From NCBI GenBank assembly GCA_016793465.1, contig JAEUJW010000075.1, forward strand, positions 248,001 through 312,000: DNA of 64,000 nucleotides, read 5' to 3'. The notes beneath the pieces were generated by a model. The model worked only from the letters and a program-made list of their open reading frames with translations. It made no database searches and was not told the DNA's origin. A program made the translations under genes and the position numbers. Source of the stretch: Myxococcales bacterium (GTDB taxonomy: Bacteria > Myxococcota > Polyangia > Nannocystales > Nannocystaceae). Below, one piece after another: positions 37,217 to 46,836 of the stretch. Positions within the stretch are counted from its first letter, which is position 1. Every line of letters begins with the position of its first letter.

Positions 37217-38581
37217 TCACGGCGCCGGCCGCACGCACCAGCCCGGCATGTTCGACCCGCTCTGCGACATCTGCGACGGCTGCCCGGTGCTCATGCGGAT
37301 GGTGCGGATGCCCATGTTGTCGAGCTTGGTCGCCGTCCAGTGGTCGACCGGCTGCACGTCGAGGAACGGGTGGTTCGGCGGCAGCTTGACCGCGGTGGCC
37401 GCGCGGAAGTCGATGAGCGAGCGGACCTCCTCGATGGTCGGCTGGCGCCAGCCCGTGAGCCCGCCGGTCGACTTGCCGGCGCAGGCCGCGTCGATCTGCG
37501 GCCACTTCGCCCCCGGCGCGGTCGGCGAGCGCTCCCACAGCAGCCGCGTCTCCTGGTCGACCACCGTGAGCCCGTCCGCGTTCGGCACGAAGCGCCCGGA
37601 CGACCCCGCCGGCCAGCTCGCCGCCGCGTCCATCTTGACGCAGAACCCGCCGTGCGTGGCATCGGTCTTCGGCAGCTCGACCACCGAGCCGTCCGCCAGC
37701 TTGACCGCCCGCGCCTTGCTCGCGTCGACCGAGTCGAGCGTCCACATCGGGTTCTGGTCGTACGGCGTCCACGTATTATTGAACGGGTGCCCGACCGGCA
37801 GCTTCGGCGACTCCGGCGCGTTGGTGTCGATCAGCCCGAGCAGCTCGTCGCGCGTGGCCAGCCGCCAGTCCGCGCCCCTGGCCCTGCACGCGATCCGCGC
37901 GTCGTACCAGCTCGCCTGCCCCTCCGGCTGCCGCGCCCACACCCGCCCGGTCAGCGTGTCCTCGACGGTCTGCTGCACCACCTTGAACCGCGGGTTGGTG
38001 TTCGGATACGCCGTGTTGCCGCCCCCGCGCACGCACCACGCCCCCAGCTCCTTCGTCATCAGATCGGAGAACACATTGCCGTTGGCCGGCAACAGCGAGT
38101 GCGCCGCCGTCACCTGCACGTCGGTCGACGACCACACCCCGCCGCTGCCGCCGATCGTGAACGGGTGGTCGGGCGGCAGCGGCGAGTCGTAGGGCCCGTT
38201 GAACAGCCCCTTCAGCTCCTCGGTCCGCGGCAGCCGCCAGTCGTCGCGCCCCGCCAAGTTCTTCCCGTCGCAGTACGCCTTGGCCGCCGCCCACGTGCGC
38301 AGCGAGGTCATGTTCGGCGCCCGCTCCCACACCCGCCCGCTGGTGTTGTCCAGCACGACGGTCCCGCCCGGAGGGATCGTGAACCGGCCGTTGCTCGTCG
38401 TCGTCCCGCCCACCGTCACCCCGCCCGTCGAACCGCTCGGCGACAGACCCGGGAGCTGCTTGCTCGGCCGCATGCTCGGCATGTTCTTCTTCATCGGCTC
38501 GAGCGGAGCGCTGTGCGCCCCCGACGACGCCACCAGCGCCACAACCCCGACCGCGATCGCAAACCCGTAGCGACGATCCAT
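37217..38581 (-). CDS. Secreted DUF1566 (Lcl C-terminal-like) protein
   Basis: 454 aa with a Sec signal (VALVASSGAHS) rather than a lipobox. After a Gly/Thr linker come three successive DUF1566-type units, each with a GRVWER/GRVWAR/RLLWER start, a Cys, a DWRLP or GWRQP motif and an SLIDF/GLIDT-like stretch. This domain occurs in bacterial surface proteins and may bind extracellular ligands. WCVR at the end of the first unit and again at the C-terminus suggests repeated modules. Function unknown. Confidence 0.8.
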   Translation of the reverse strand: MDRRYGFAIAVGVVALVASSGAHSAPLEPMKKNMPSMRPSKQLPGLSPSGSTGGVTVGGTTTSNGRFTIPPGGTVVLDNTSGRVWERAPNMTSLRTWAAAKAYCDGKNLAGRDDWRLPRTEELKGLFNGPYDSPLPPDHPFTIGGSGGVWSSTDVQVTAAHSLLPANGNVFSDLMTKELGAWCVRGGGNTAYPNTNPRFKVVQQTVEDTLTGRVWARQPEGQASWYDARIACRARGADWRLATRDELLGLIDTNAPESPKLPVGHPFNNTWTPYDQNPMWTLDSVDASKARAVKLADGSVVELPKTDATHGGFCVKMDAAASWPAGSSGRFVPNADGLTVVDQETRLLWERSPTAPGAKWPQIDAACAGKSTGGLTGWRQPTIEEVRSLIDFRAATAVKLPPNHPFLDVQPVDHWTATKLDNMGIRTIRMSTGQPSQMSQSGSNMPGWCVRPAP

Positions 38582-38726
38582 CCCGCACCTCCGAACAAAC
38601 GCCGGCCATCATCGACCAGCCGGCCCCGCCTGACCAGCGGCCCGGCGCACCCACCCGCGCGCGCTCCAGCGCCGCCACCTCACGCGCCGGCGCCAGATCG
38701 TTCAGCCCCGATGCGTCACGGGCGTC

Positions 38727-38756
38727 GGCTCGGCTGTCCCGTGGGACAGCCGAGCC
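38727..38756 (-). terminator. Hairpin after the agmatinase-family gene
   Basis: ggctcggctgtcc (38727-38739) pairs perfectly with 38744-38756 around cgtg. It lies 31 bp after the stop of the minus-strand gene. It contains the TGTCC/GGACA core seen in other hairpins here. No T tract follows. Confidence 0.6.
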
Positions 38757-38787
38757 CGCCGCCGCCCTGACGTCGCCGCTACCGCGC

Positions 38788-39819
38788 TCACAGCAGCCGC
38801 GCCCGCCCCTGCGACGCCAGCGTGAACCCGATCAACTTATAGAGCATCCGCGCGCCGACGTTGCCGTCCCACTCGTCGCCCTCGGGGCCGGGCGCCACCT
38901 CGTTGAGGTCGAACCCGACGATCGTCCGCCCGGCGCGCGCGAGCTCCCGCAGCACGAACACGGCCTCGTGGAAGTCGAGCCCGCCCGGCACCGGCGTCCC
39001 CGTGTGCGGGCAGAAGCGCGGGTCGAGCCCGTCGATGTCGAACGACACCCACACCCGCTCCGGCAGCGCCGCGACCATCTCCTGCACCGCGCTCTTGAAG
39101 GGCTCGCCCGACAGCCGGCGCATGGCGAGGTCGCGGTCGAAGAACACCTTCACGCGCTCGCCGTGCCGCCGCATGGTCTCGACCTCTTCTTCACAGACGT
39201 CGCGGATCCCCACCTGCACGAGCTTCGCCACCCCCGGCACCCGCTCGAGCACGTTGTCCATGATCGACGCGTGCGAATCATTAAAGCCCTCGTAGGCCCG
39301 GCGCAGGTCGGCGTGCGCGTCGAAGTGCAGCACCCCGATGCCCGGCGCGCGCCTGGCGACCGCCGCGATCGCTCCGAACGGCACCGAATGATCGCCCCCG
39401 ACGACCCCGACGATCTTGCCGGCCGCCAGCAGGCGATCGGTCTGCGCCTCGACCCACGCGTTCAGCCGCTCGCTCAGCGCGTTGACCCGCGCGAGCGTCG
39501 GGTCGCCGTCGTCCGCCCCGCCCGCGTCGATGATGCCCCGCGCCAGCCCGCGGCCCTCCTCGTTCCACGCGATCACCCGCGCGTCCTCGCCGAGCATGTG
39601 CACGCCCGCCTCGTACGGCCGCTCGACATCCAGATCGTACAGGTCCACCTGCCGGCTCGCCGCGAGGATCGCCGCCGGCCCGCCCGACGTGCCCCCGCCG
39701 TACGACGTCGTCACCTCCCACGGCACGGGCACCAGCACGACCGCCGCCTCCGCCTCGGAGTGCGGCAGGCCGAAGATGCCGGAGTCGGGAGACGAGGGTC
39801 CGTTCGGATCGAAGCTCAT
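38788..39819 (-). CDS. Ureohydrolase (agmatinase/arginase family)
   Basis: 343 aa. All manganese-binding motifs are present: GGDHS, FDAHADLR and SFDIDGLDP, together with the Cys-Pro-His-Thr-Gly-Thr-Pro loop. Such enzymes hydrolyse a guanidino group to urea; agmatine (to putrescine) or arginine or a related guanidino acid is the substrate. Length fits agmatinase-like members, but family members of this size also include formiminoglutamases, so specificity is open. Cytoplasmic, single gene, followed by a hairpin. Confidence 0.85.
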   Translation of the reverse strand: MSFDPNGPSSPDSGIFGLPHSEAEAAVVLVPVPWEVTTSYGGGTSGGPAAILAASRQVDLYDLDVERPYEAGVHMLGEDARVIAWNEEGRGLARGIIDAGGADDGDPTLARVNALSERLNAWVEAQTDRLLAAGKIVGVVGGDHSVPFGAIAAVARRAPGIGVLHFDAHADLRRAYEGFNDSHASIMDNVLERVPGVAKLVQVGIRDVCEEEVETMRRHGERVKVFFDRDLAMRRLSGEPFKSAVQEMVAALPERVWVSFDIDGLDPRFCPHTGTPVPGGLDFHEAVFVLRELARAGRTIVGFDLNEVAPGPEGDEWDGNVGARMLYKLIGFTLASQGRARLL

Positions 39820-39912
39820 GCGCCGCCCTTACCACAGATCGACCAGAACGCCGCGGGCGCAGGTCTGGCGGCGATTCGTGCACCCGTGCGGATCCGCGCT
39901 GGACCGCCGCGC

Positions 39913-40167
39913 GTGACGACCACCCCGCACGACGCCCTGCTCAAGGCCGTGTACTCGGCGCCGCCGCGGGCCGCCGAGCCGCTGGGCTCGCCGCTGCCGC
40001 CAGCGCTGGTCGCGGCGATCGCCTGGAACACGCTGGCGCTGCAGCCCGGCAGCTTCGTCGACGCCGCGCAGCGTGCTCGTCGACGTCCGGGCGGCGGCGT
40101 CGACAGCCTCACCGACCGGTTCGTCGTCGCGTCCAGCCTCGACGAAGTGTTCGAGCCGGCCCACTGA
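39913..40167 (+). pseudogene. Internally deleted Rpn-type nuclease remnant
   Basis: An 84-codon frame from a GTG. Its first 50 residues (TTTPHDALLKAVYS, LPPALVAAIAWNTLAL, PGSFVD) match the start of Rpn-family PD-(D/E)XK recombination nucleases, and the last 20 (LTDRFVVASSLDEVFE) read like the end of such a protein. The catalytic centre is missing, as if an internal deletion joined the two ends. It lies beside the agmatinase-family gene. The call is from memory of the family. Confidence 0.5.
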
Positions 40168-40173
40168 CGCGGC

Positions 40174-41796
40174 TCAACGCGCGTGCAGCTCGCGGACCGA
40201 CGCTCGCGGCGCGCGCGCGCGGACGGCCCCGTCGACGCGTACGCGCAGCTCCGTGACATCCGCCCAGCCCGCGGGCAACCGGGCCGCTACCATGTGCCCG
40301 TCGGCGTCGGGGATCGGCGCGTACGCGGCCGGCGCCGCGATCGTCGACCCGCCGACGGTGAACTCGACGACGGCGTCCTGCCGCGGCGGCACCGCGCCGG
40401 TGGTCGTGTACCAGCGGGCCGAGCCCGCCGCGCCGATCACCCCGACGAGCAGCGGCCGCGCCTCCGCCCCTTGCATGCTCCGCGCGTCCCAGCTCGACAG
40501 CTCCTTGATGAAGTCGTACGTCAGCCGCCAGCCGAAGTCCGACACGAAGCTGCGATCGCAGTAGCTCATGTAGTCGCGGAACGCGGTCGGCGAGCGCAGC
40601 TGCGTGTCGTGGATCCCGTAGCCCCAGCGGCCGATGCGCCCGTTCGAGTGGGGATAGGCGTCGTCGGTGCCCGCCTCGCCGCCGCTGCAGGCGATGTGGT
40701 AGCGGCCCTGCGAGTGCCCGACCTCGTGCACGAACGTGTCGCGCGCCCCCACGCCGCTGCCCCGCCAGCGCCCGGTCGCGACCCGCTGGAACGCGTACGC
40801 GGGCGTCGGCGCGTCGGGGATGGCGATGGCCGTGCCGAGCAGCCCCGGCGGGTAGCCGTCGCAGCTGTCGAGCAGCCCGTAGTAGTAGAGGTTGTCGGGC
40901 GGCTCGTCGGCGGCCCGGCGCGCGCCGAGCTCGCCGAGGATCGGCACGAAGCCCTCCTCCGACGTCCCGATCGACGCGGTGTACGTCATCGGCTCGCCGA
41001 CCTCGAGGATCGCCCGCTCGACCGGGTTGTGCATCTCCATCCACACGCGCATGTCGTCGATGTCCGCGTCGGTGATCGCCGGCATGCACACGTCGCCGCC
41101 GAACTCGTGGCGCACCGGGATGAGGCGCACCTTGATCTCCATCGGGTCGTCGTCCACCGCCAGCGCGCCGCGGCCCGCGAGCGGCAGGATCGGCGGCGGG
41201 TCCGAGACCTCTCCGCTCGCCAGCGCCGGGTCGGGCTCGAGCACCTCGATGCGATACTCGAGCCCCGGCCGCACCGCTTCGGGCGGCAGCTGCCACGAGA
41301 ACGTCTTGAACAGGTCGCCGTCGTTGCTCGGCCCGTCGACCATCACCTTGAACTCGAACACGTCGTCGGCGCCCTCGGGCGTCCAGATCGTCAGACGGCC
41401 GATCAGCTCGCGCGGCACGAAGTCCGCGTGCAGGCTCCACTCGGCGCGCAGCACGGTCTTGCGGCGGGAGATCAGGCGGACCGGATAGTCCGCCGCCGGC
41501 ACCTCGACGCCGTCGATCACGAGCTCGGTCTGGACCGCCTGCGTCGCCGTCACCCGCGTCAGGCGGATCCCCCGCGCGAACTCGAGGTCCGCGTCGTCCT
41601 CGCCCGTGCTCGTGGTGTCCGGCTCCGCCCCGCCCGTGCTCGCCTCGCCGCTCGCCTCGCCGCTCGTCGGCGTCTCCGCGGCGGTCGTCTCCGCCGCCGA
41701 CGTGCTCGCCGCCAGCGCCGGCGTGTCGCCCCCGCCGCACGCGCCGAGCCACCATAAACCGCTGAACAAACAAACCGTGGTGAGACGCACCCGCAT
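40174..41796 (-). CDS. Metzincin zinc-protease lipoprotein
   Basis: 540 aa from ATG 41796, with lipobox LGAC and a Ser/Thr/Glu/Ala linker to about residue 70. A beta-rich part (70-320) is followed by HEVGHSQGRYH, a complete HExxHxxGxxH zinc motif, and an MSY Met-turn about 50 residues later. This fits a secreted metzincin endopeptidase, possibly M66-like. The C-terminal 90 residues form another beta domain. Expected at the cell surface, perhaps in prey digestion. Divergent from the retron operon. Confidence 0.8.
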   Translation of the reverse strand: MRVRLTTVCLFSGLWWLGACGGGDTPALAASTSAAETTAAETPTSGEASGEASTGGAEPDTTSTGEDDADLEFARGIRLTRVTATQAVQTELVIDGVEVPAADYPVRLISRRKTVLRAEWSLHADFVPRELIGRLTIWTPEGADDVFEFKVMVDGPSNDGDLFKTFSWQLPPEAVRPGLEYRIEVLEPDPALASGEVSDPPPILPLAGRGALAVDDDPMEIKVRLIPVRHEFGGDVCMPAITDADIDDMRVWMEMHNPVERAILEVGEPMTYTASIGTSEEGFVPILGELGARRAADEPPDNLYYYGLLDSCDGYPPGLLGTAIAIPDAPTPAYAFQRVATGRWRGSGVGARDTFVHEVGHSQGRYHIACSGGEAGTDDAYPHSNGRIGRWGYGIHDTQLRSPTAFRDYMSYCDRSFVSDFGWRLTYDFIKELSSWDARSMQGAEARPLLVGVIGAAGSARWYTTTGAVPPRQDAVVEFTVGGSTIAAPAAYAPIPDADGHMVAARLPAGWADVTELRVRVDGAVRARAPRASVRELHAR

Positions 41797-41943
41797 GCGA
41801 GCCGCGAGGATATCACGCGCCTCTCGTCCCCGCGCCATCCGGCACGATCGCGCGCCGATCAACGTTCCCACGGCGACATGATCCGGAGCGGACAAGCCCG
41901 GCCCTTGCGCCGGCCCGCGCGCCTCGCGTACAAGGATGAGGTC

Positions 41944-44900
41944 GTGAAGCTCATCCGCCGCGTCTCCCTGGGCCTCCGTGAGGGCAACTCCGACAAGGTC
42001 TACATCGTCGACCTGTGCGAGGTCAGCAACAAGAAGTTCGTGGTGAACTTCCAGTTCGGCCGCCGCGGCCAGCCGCTGAAGGACGGCACCAAGACCGACA
42101 CCCCCGTCGCCGAGCCGGTCGCCCGATCGATCTTCGCCAAGCTCGTCGACGAGAAGACCCGCAAGGGCTACCGCGAGACCTCGCTCGCCGCCGCCGCCGC
42201 CGCCGCCAGCCCGGCCCCCGCCGCCGCAGCGCCTCCGCCCCGCCGCCGCGGCGCCGCCCTCTCGCGCGAGGACGCCGTGCTCGCCCGCCTGCGCGGCGAG
42301 GACGCCAGCTTCCGCAAGCAGTGGAAGCTCGAGCGCGTGGTCTGGCGTGCCGGCGAGATGCGCCTGAAGGCCGCCGTCCCCCTGCTCGTCGACAAGCTCG
42401 GCTCCGGCGAGCCCATGCTCGACTACTGCCTGGCCTGGGCGCTGGCCCGCTGCGGCGACGAGTCGACCTACGCCGCGATCTGTCACGCCCGCCGCAAGCC
42501 CGGCCTGAAGCCCGCCGAGGCGGTCGCCGCCCCCGCGCAGCTGGTGCCCAAGGCCGCGAAGAGCGAGCAGGTCGAGCGCATGGCCCTCGAGATGCTGCGC
42601 GCCCTCGGCGACGACCTGAAGGCCGCGGTCGCCGAGCGTGCGCTCGCCGCGATCCCGCCGGGCCTGCGCTACGCCGCCGAGACCGGCCCCGCCGAGGCGT
42701 TCGCCGAGGCCCTGCAGCGCACGCTCGCCGCCGGCGAGTCGCCCGCGGTGCTCGAGCACCTCTACCGCGTCGACAGCCCGATCGTCCGCCCCGGCCTGCT
42801 CGCCGCCGTGCGGGCCCTGCCGTTCGTGCCCGGCTCGTTCCGCACCGTCCGCCACATCTGGAAGATCTCCGAGCTCCGCGGCGACGCCCTGGTCTTCGGC
42901 GCGCTCGCCCACCGCTTCGAGAAGACCCCGCACAACTTCGCCGCCAACCGCCGCGGCACCCACATCGACGGGCGCTGGACCGACGTCGCCCGCGAGCTGA
43001 AGAAGCCCGACAGCCGCCTCGCCTACGGCGAGAAGACCCGCAGCTTCCTGCGCAACCGCACCTGGCTGTCGCTCGCCCGCGTCGGCCAGCTCGGCGACGC
43101 CGCCAACTACGTGCGCGCCGCCGTCGGCGTGCTGCTCCCCTTCACCGACGCCGACGGCGCCGAGCCGCGCAGCATGTCGCGCTACGACTACAGCGCCCGC
43201 CGCTCGGTCTCCACCCACTGGGACCGCTTCGGCGGCTACCTCGCGTTCAACCACATCCTCCACGGCAACGGCGGCCGCTACGAGCTGAAGGGCCGCACCA
43301 AGACCTGGCGCTGCCGCGGCCGCTACAAGCCCGGCGACCCCGCGCCCGAGACCCGCGAGGAGATGTTCCCCGCGCTGTGGGACCAGGTCCCGGTCGGCCT
43401 GCTCCACCTGCTCGCCGAGAGCGAGTGCGCCCCGGTCCACGTGTTCGCCGCGCGCGCCCTCCGGCAAAACCGCGAGTTCTGCAACAAGCTCGACGTCGAC
43501 ACCATCTCGATGCTGCTGTCGCGGCCGTACGTGGTCACCGCCCGCCTCGGCTACGACCTCGCGCTCGAGCGCTACGACCCCGGCAACCCCGACTTCGAGC
43601 TCGTCGCGGCCCTCGCCAGCGCGCCGGTCGAGGAGGCCCGCAAGTTCGCCCGCGAGTGCATCGACGCCAACCGCACCCTGTTCGCCGGGGCCCGCGACCT
43701 GATGGCGAGCATGATCCTCTCGAAGTGGGCCGACACCCGCAACCACGCGCGCACCATGCTGTCGAGCGTGTCGCTGCCGCCGGGCGTGGGCGAGTCGCTG
43801 ATCGCCCGCGTGATCGCCGTGATGCTCGAGTTCCCCGCCGACGCCGAGCACGAGTACCGCTCGCGGGACGGCGGCGAGATCCTGCTCCGCGCGTTCGCCC
43901 GCCCGCTGCGCACGCTCGGCATGAACGTGCTCCGCGACCTCGCGCGCCACCCCCTCGCCGGCGTCCAGCGCTTCGCCGCCGAGGTCCTGCTGGCCCACGA
44001 CACCCGCCCGGAGAAGCTGCCCGAGGACCTCATCTCCGCCCTCGCCGTCGAGTCGAAGCACGCCGACGTGCGCAGCCTCGGCATCCGCCTGTTCGGCGAG
44101 CTCCCCGACGGCGCGCTCATGCAGCGCGTCAACCTGCTGCTGGCGTTCGCGACCTCGGCGCTCGTCGACCAGCGCGCCGCCATCCGCCCGGTGCTGCAGC
44201 GCCTGGCCGGCAGCCAGCCGAGCTTCGGCTTCCAGATCGTGCCGCCGCTGCTGGCCGTGCTGATCAGCAAGGAAGAGCACGAGGGCATCCACGCGTTCGT
44301 GCTCAGCCTGCTGAAGACCGACCTCGCCGCCGCCCTCGGCAGCGTCAGCAAGGACGCGGTGCTCCGCCTGCTGCGCGCCAAGTACCCCCAGGCCCAGGAG
44401 CTCGGCGGCATCCTGCTCGGCCGCAACGTCGACCCGTCCACCCTCGAGGTCGGCGAGGTCGCACGCCTCGCCTCGCACGAGATCCTGTCGGTCCGCGAGG
44501 CCGCGTGGAAGTTCTTCCGCGAGAACAAGCCCCGCGTGCTCGCCGAGCTGTCGGTCGCCATCAAGATCCTCGACGCCAGCTGGGACGACTCGCGCCAGTT
44601 CGCCTTCGAGTACTTCCGCACCTTCGACGAGCACGAGTTCTCGCCCGACGTCCTGGTCGCCGTGTGCGACAGCGTGCGCCCCGACGTGCAGGCGTTCGGC
44701 CGCGAGCTCGTGACCCGGTTCTTCCAGGAGTCGCAGGGCCACGAGTACCTGCTTCGTCTGAGCGAGCACCCCTCGGCCGACGTGCAGCTGTTCGCCACCA
44801 ACTACCTCGAGCGCTTCGCCGCCGGCAACCTCGAGCGCATCGCGCTGCTCGAGCCGTACTTCCTCGGCGTGCTCTCGCGGGTCAACCGCGGCCGCGTCGC

Positions 44901-45132
44901 CAAGGCCCGCGTGTTCGCGTTCCTCCACGCCGAGGCCGCGCGCTCGCCCGAGGCCGCCGCCCTGGTCGCCCGCCTCATGACCCGCCAGAGCCTCACCATG
45001 GCGATCGGCGACAAGGCCGCCAGCATCGAGGCGATGGTCACCGTGCGCCACCGGTTCCCCGACATCCCCATGCCCGTGACGATCAAACAGCCACCCCTGT
45101 GGACCCGGAAGGAGGTGCGGCGTGGAGTTTGA
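41944..45132 (+). CDS. WGR-domain ARM/HEAT-repeat protein, retron-associated
   Basis: 1062 aa from GTG 41944, which has AAGGA 6 bp upstream; the open frame to 41878 lacks a site. Residues 2-80 form a WGR domain (SDKVYIVDL, NFQFGRRG), known from PARPs and MolR as a nucleic-acid or protein contact module. An Ala/Pro linker (about 82-103) leads to a long array of helical ARM/HEAT repeats covering the rest. There are no catalytic motifs that I can see. The next gene overlaps by 11 bp. In the retron scheme as I recall it, ARM-repeat and WHSWIM proteins accompany type XIII reverse transcriptases, so this is probably an accessory or effector subunit. It also resembles YehI-like proteins of MoxR-VWA loci. 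Confidence 0.8.
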   Translation: MKLIRRVSLGLREGNSDKVYIVDLCEVSNKKFVVNFQFGRRGQPLKDGTKTDTPVAEPVARSIFAKLVDEKTRKGYRETSLAAAAAAASPAPAAAAPPPRRRGAALSREDAVLARLRGEDASFRKQWKLERVVWRAGEMRLKAAVPLLVDKLGSGEPMLDYCLAWALARCGDESTYAAICHARRKPGLKPAEAVAAPAQLVPKAAKSEQVERMALEMLRALGDDLKAAVAERALAAIPPGLRYAAETGPAEAFAEALQRTLAAGESPAVLEHLYRVDSPIVRPGLLAAVRALPFVPGSFRTVRHIWKISELRGDALVFGALAHRFEKTPHNFAANRRGTHIDGRWTDVARELKKPDSRLAYGEKTRSFLRNRTWLSLARVGQLGDAANYVRAAVGVLLPFTDADGAEPRSMSRYDYSARRSVSTHWDRFGGYLAFNHILHGNGGRYELKGRTKTWRCRGRYKPGDPAPETREEMFPALWDQVPVGLLHLLAESECAPVHVFAARALRQNREFCNKLDVDTISMLLSRPYVVTARLGYDLALERYDPGNPDFELVAALASAPVEEARKFARECIDANRTLFAGARDLMASMILSKWADTRNHARTMLSSVSLPPGVGESLIARVIAVMLEFPADAEHEYRSRDGGEILLRAFARPLRTLGMNVLRDLARHPLAGVQRFAAEVLLAHDTRPEKLPEDLISALAVESKHADVRSLGIRLFGELPDGALMQRVNLLLAFATSALVDQRAAIRPVLQRLAGSQPSFGFQIVPPLLAVLISKEEHEGIHAFVLSLLKTDLAAALGSVSKDAVLRLLRAKYPQAQELGGILLGRNVDPSTLEVGEVARLASHEILSVREAAWKFFRENKPRVLAELSVAIKILDASWDDSRQFAFEYFRTFDEHEFSPDVLVAVCDSVRPDVQAFGRELVTRFFQESQGHEYLLRLSEHPSADVQLFATNYLERFAAGNLERIALLEPYFLGVLSRVNRGRVAKARVFAFLHAEAARSPEAAALVARLMTRQSLTMAIGDKAASIEAMVTVRHRFPDIPMPVTIKQPPLWTRKEVRRGV

Positions 45133-46762
45133 GTACCGTTACCACGGCAGCTCGGCCGTCGACTCGTCGGCGCGCTCGACCAACATGTCGTTCGCGCCCG
45201 ACACCAGGCGCGAGCCCACCTACTTCCGCGGCGAGCTCCACCAGAACCTCGAGTTCCGCGAGGCCATCTCGGCGCTCAACGCCGTGGTCGTGTCCGACCT
45301 GCGCTACAAGCCCAAGGACAAGACCGCCTACAAGGCCTGGCTGGCCCAGCAGGAGCAGATCAACTGGCAGAACGTGGCCCAGCAGCGCAGCCGCAACGCC
45401 CAGCAGGTCAAGGACCTCCAGGCCGAGCTCGACCGCCTGGTCCGCACCAGCAACCAGCGCATGGCCCCGTTCCACGCCGCCAAGCGCCGCTACTTCGACT
45501 ACCTCTACAAGAAAGACCTCGACGCGTGGTTCGTGCTCGACCCCGTGATCACCGTCCACCCGGACGAGGTGTTCTTCGAGTGCTTCAGCCAGGACGAATC
45601 CACCTACGGCCGCCTCGGCGCCGGCTACGAAGTCTTCAAGAACATCGGCGAGTTCGCCTGCGGCACGACCAACATCGACTACTCGGCCGACCTGTACAAC
45701 GAATTTCAAAAAATTCGCCGCTACAAGCAGACGTTCTTCCAGGTCGACCCGTCCGGATTCGAGGTCCAGACCACCGCCGAGGACACCTTTAAAGAGCTGA
45801 AGATCGATCTGCCGGACACGTGGGTCCGCGGGTTCCTGCAGGTCAGCTCGGCGATGACGCTGCCGACCGTCAGCTTCGACCTCCACCCGATGGACGTGCA
45901 CAACCTGTGCTTCGTCCTGCGCCGCCACAAGGAGCGCGTCGGCCCCCGCAGCCTGCGCTACCGCCTGAAGCCCGGGCAGCCCGTCGAGGTCCTGATCGAG
46001 CCGTGGAACCGCATTATTAAATTCCCGCGCTCGCCGTTCATCGGCGACAAGGAGCACGAGATCCGCGTGTGGGGTCGCCGCCGGATCTTCATCCTCGAGC
46101 GCCTGATCCAGCTGGCCCGCAAGTTCACCGTGCACCTGCTCGGCAGCGGCCTGCCGTCGTTCTACATCGCCGACCTCGGGCACATGAATTTTACTCTGGG
46201 CCTGTCGGGCTGGACCGCCAACGACTGGTCGCAGGCCGGCAACTTCGACCTCATGGCCCCGCGCGCCGAGGTCGACGAGTTCACCAAGCGCCGCGTGTTC
46301 GACGGCCTGAAAAAGCGCTGGTTCGGCAGCGTCGACAGCCTCGCGGCCGAGCTGAACATCGACCGCGGCGGCGTGCTCGCGGCCCTCGGCATCTACACCC
46401 AGGCCGGCCGCGCCATCTACGATCTGAACAAGCAGGTCTACCGCGTGCGCGAGCTGTCGCGCGAGCCGCTGCCGATGTCGAAGCTGCGCTTCGCCAACGA
46501 GCGCGAGCAATCCGCCAACCGCCTGGTGTCGGACCGGACCGTGACCGTGCGCGCCGCCGAGGAGTCGGCCGCGGGCCTGCGCCTGCGCGGGCGCGTGAAG
46601 GACGGCGCGCGCACCTACGACCCCGAACTCGTCATCGATCGCGACCAGCGGCTCGCGTCCGCCACCTGCACCTGCAACTTCTACACGCAAAATAAGCTGT
46701 ACAAAGGCCCCTGTGAGCATATACTGGCGCTGCGGATCCAGCACCGCCGCTCTCAGGGGTGA
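45122..46762 (+). CDS. Winged-helix SWIM zinc-finger protein (WHSWIM), retron-associated
   Basis: 546 aa; the GTG start overlaps the upstream stop region by 11 bp and has AAGGAGG before it, so translation is coupled. Residues about 380-445 look like a winged helix (FDGLKKRWFGSVDSLAAEL). Residues about 515-535 hold a SWIM zinc finger, CTC followed by CEH. A central part contains a coiled helical region and a beta-rich domain. SWIM fingers bind DNA or proteins. With the ARM protein it forms the partner pair of type XIII retrons. Codon use is less GC-biased than in neighbours, with several A/T patches (TTT CAA AAA ATT; ATT ATT AAA). The retron RNA begins 54 bp after the stop. Confidence 0.82.
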   Translation: MEFEYRYHGSSAVDSSARSTNMSFAPDTRREPTYFRGELHQNLEFREAISALNAVVVSDLRYKPKDKTAYKAWLAQQEQINWQNVAQQRSRNAQQVKDLQAELDRLVRTSNQRMAPFHAAKRRYFDYLYKKDLDAWFVLDPVITVHPDEVFFECFSQDESTYGRLGAGYEVFKNIGEFACGTTNIDYSADLYNEFQKIRRYKQTFFQVDPSGFEVQTTAEDTFKELKIDLPDTWVRGFLQVSSAMTLPTVSFDLHPMDVHNLCFVLRRHKERVGPRSLRYRLKPGQPVEVLIEPWNRIIKFPRSPFIGDKEHEIRVWGRRRIFILERLIQLARKFTVHLLGSGLPSFYIADLGHMNFTLGLSGWTANDWSQAGNFDLMAPRAEVDEFTKRRVFDGLKKRWFGSVDSLAAELNIDRGGVLAALGIYTQAGRAIYDLNKQVYRVRELSREPLPMSKLRFANEREQSANRLVSDRTVTVRAAEESAAGLRLRGRVKDGARTYDPELVIDRDQRLASATCTCNFYTQNKLYKGPCEHILALRIQHRRSQG

Positions 46763-46773
46763 CTCGTACGAGT
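46762..46773. repeat. 12-bp palindrome between the SWIM gene and the retron RNA
   Basis: actcgtacgagt is a perfect palindrome overlapping the stop codon of the SWIM gene, 43 bp before a1. It could be a processing hairpin, an operator or a weak terminator. Confidence 0.5.
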
Positions 46774-46816
46774 ACGTTCCACCCCTTCCCCAAGAGGTCC
46801 AACGATCCAAGAATTT

Positions 46817-46836
46817 TGTCACGACAACGGCAAGTG
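46817..46836 (+). repeat. Retron a1 inverted repeat
   Basis: Pairs with a2 at 47029-47048 with a single A/C mismatch (46832 against 47033). The paired ends bring the branch site next to the end of the DNA template. Confidence 0.93.

Noticed and set aside
40174..45051. A 1625-codon open frame on the minus strand through the WGR/ARM gene
   Set aside because: Only the part from 41796 down encodes a sensible lipoprotein; the rest is an antisense shadow caused by GC-rich third positions.
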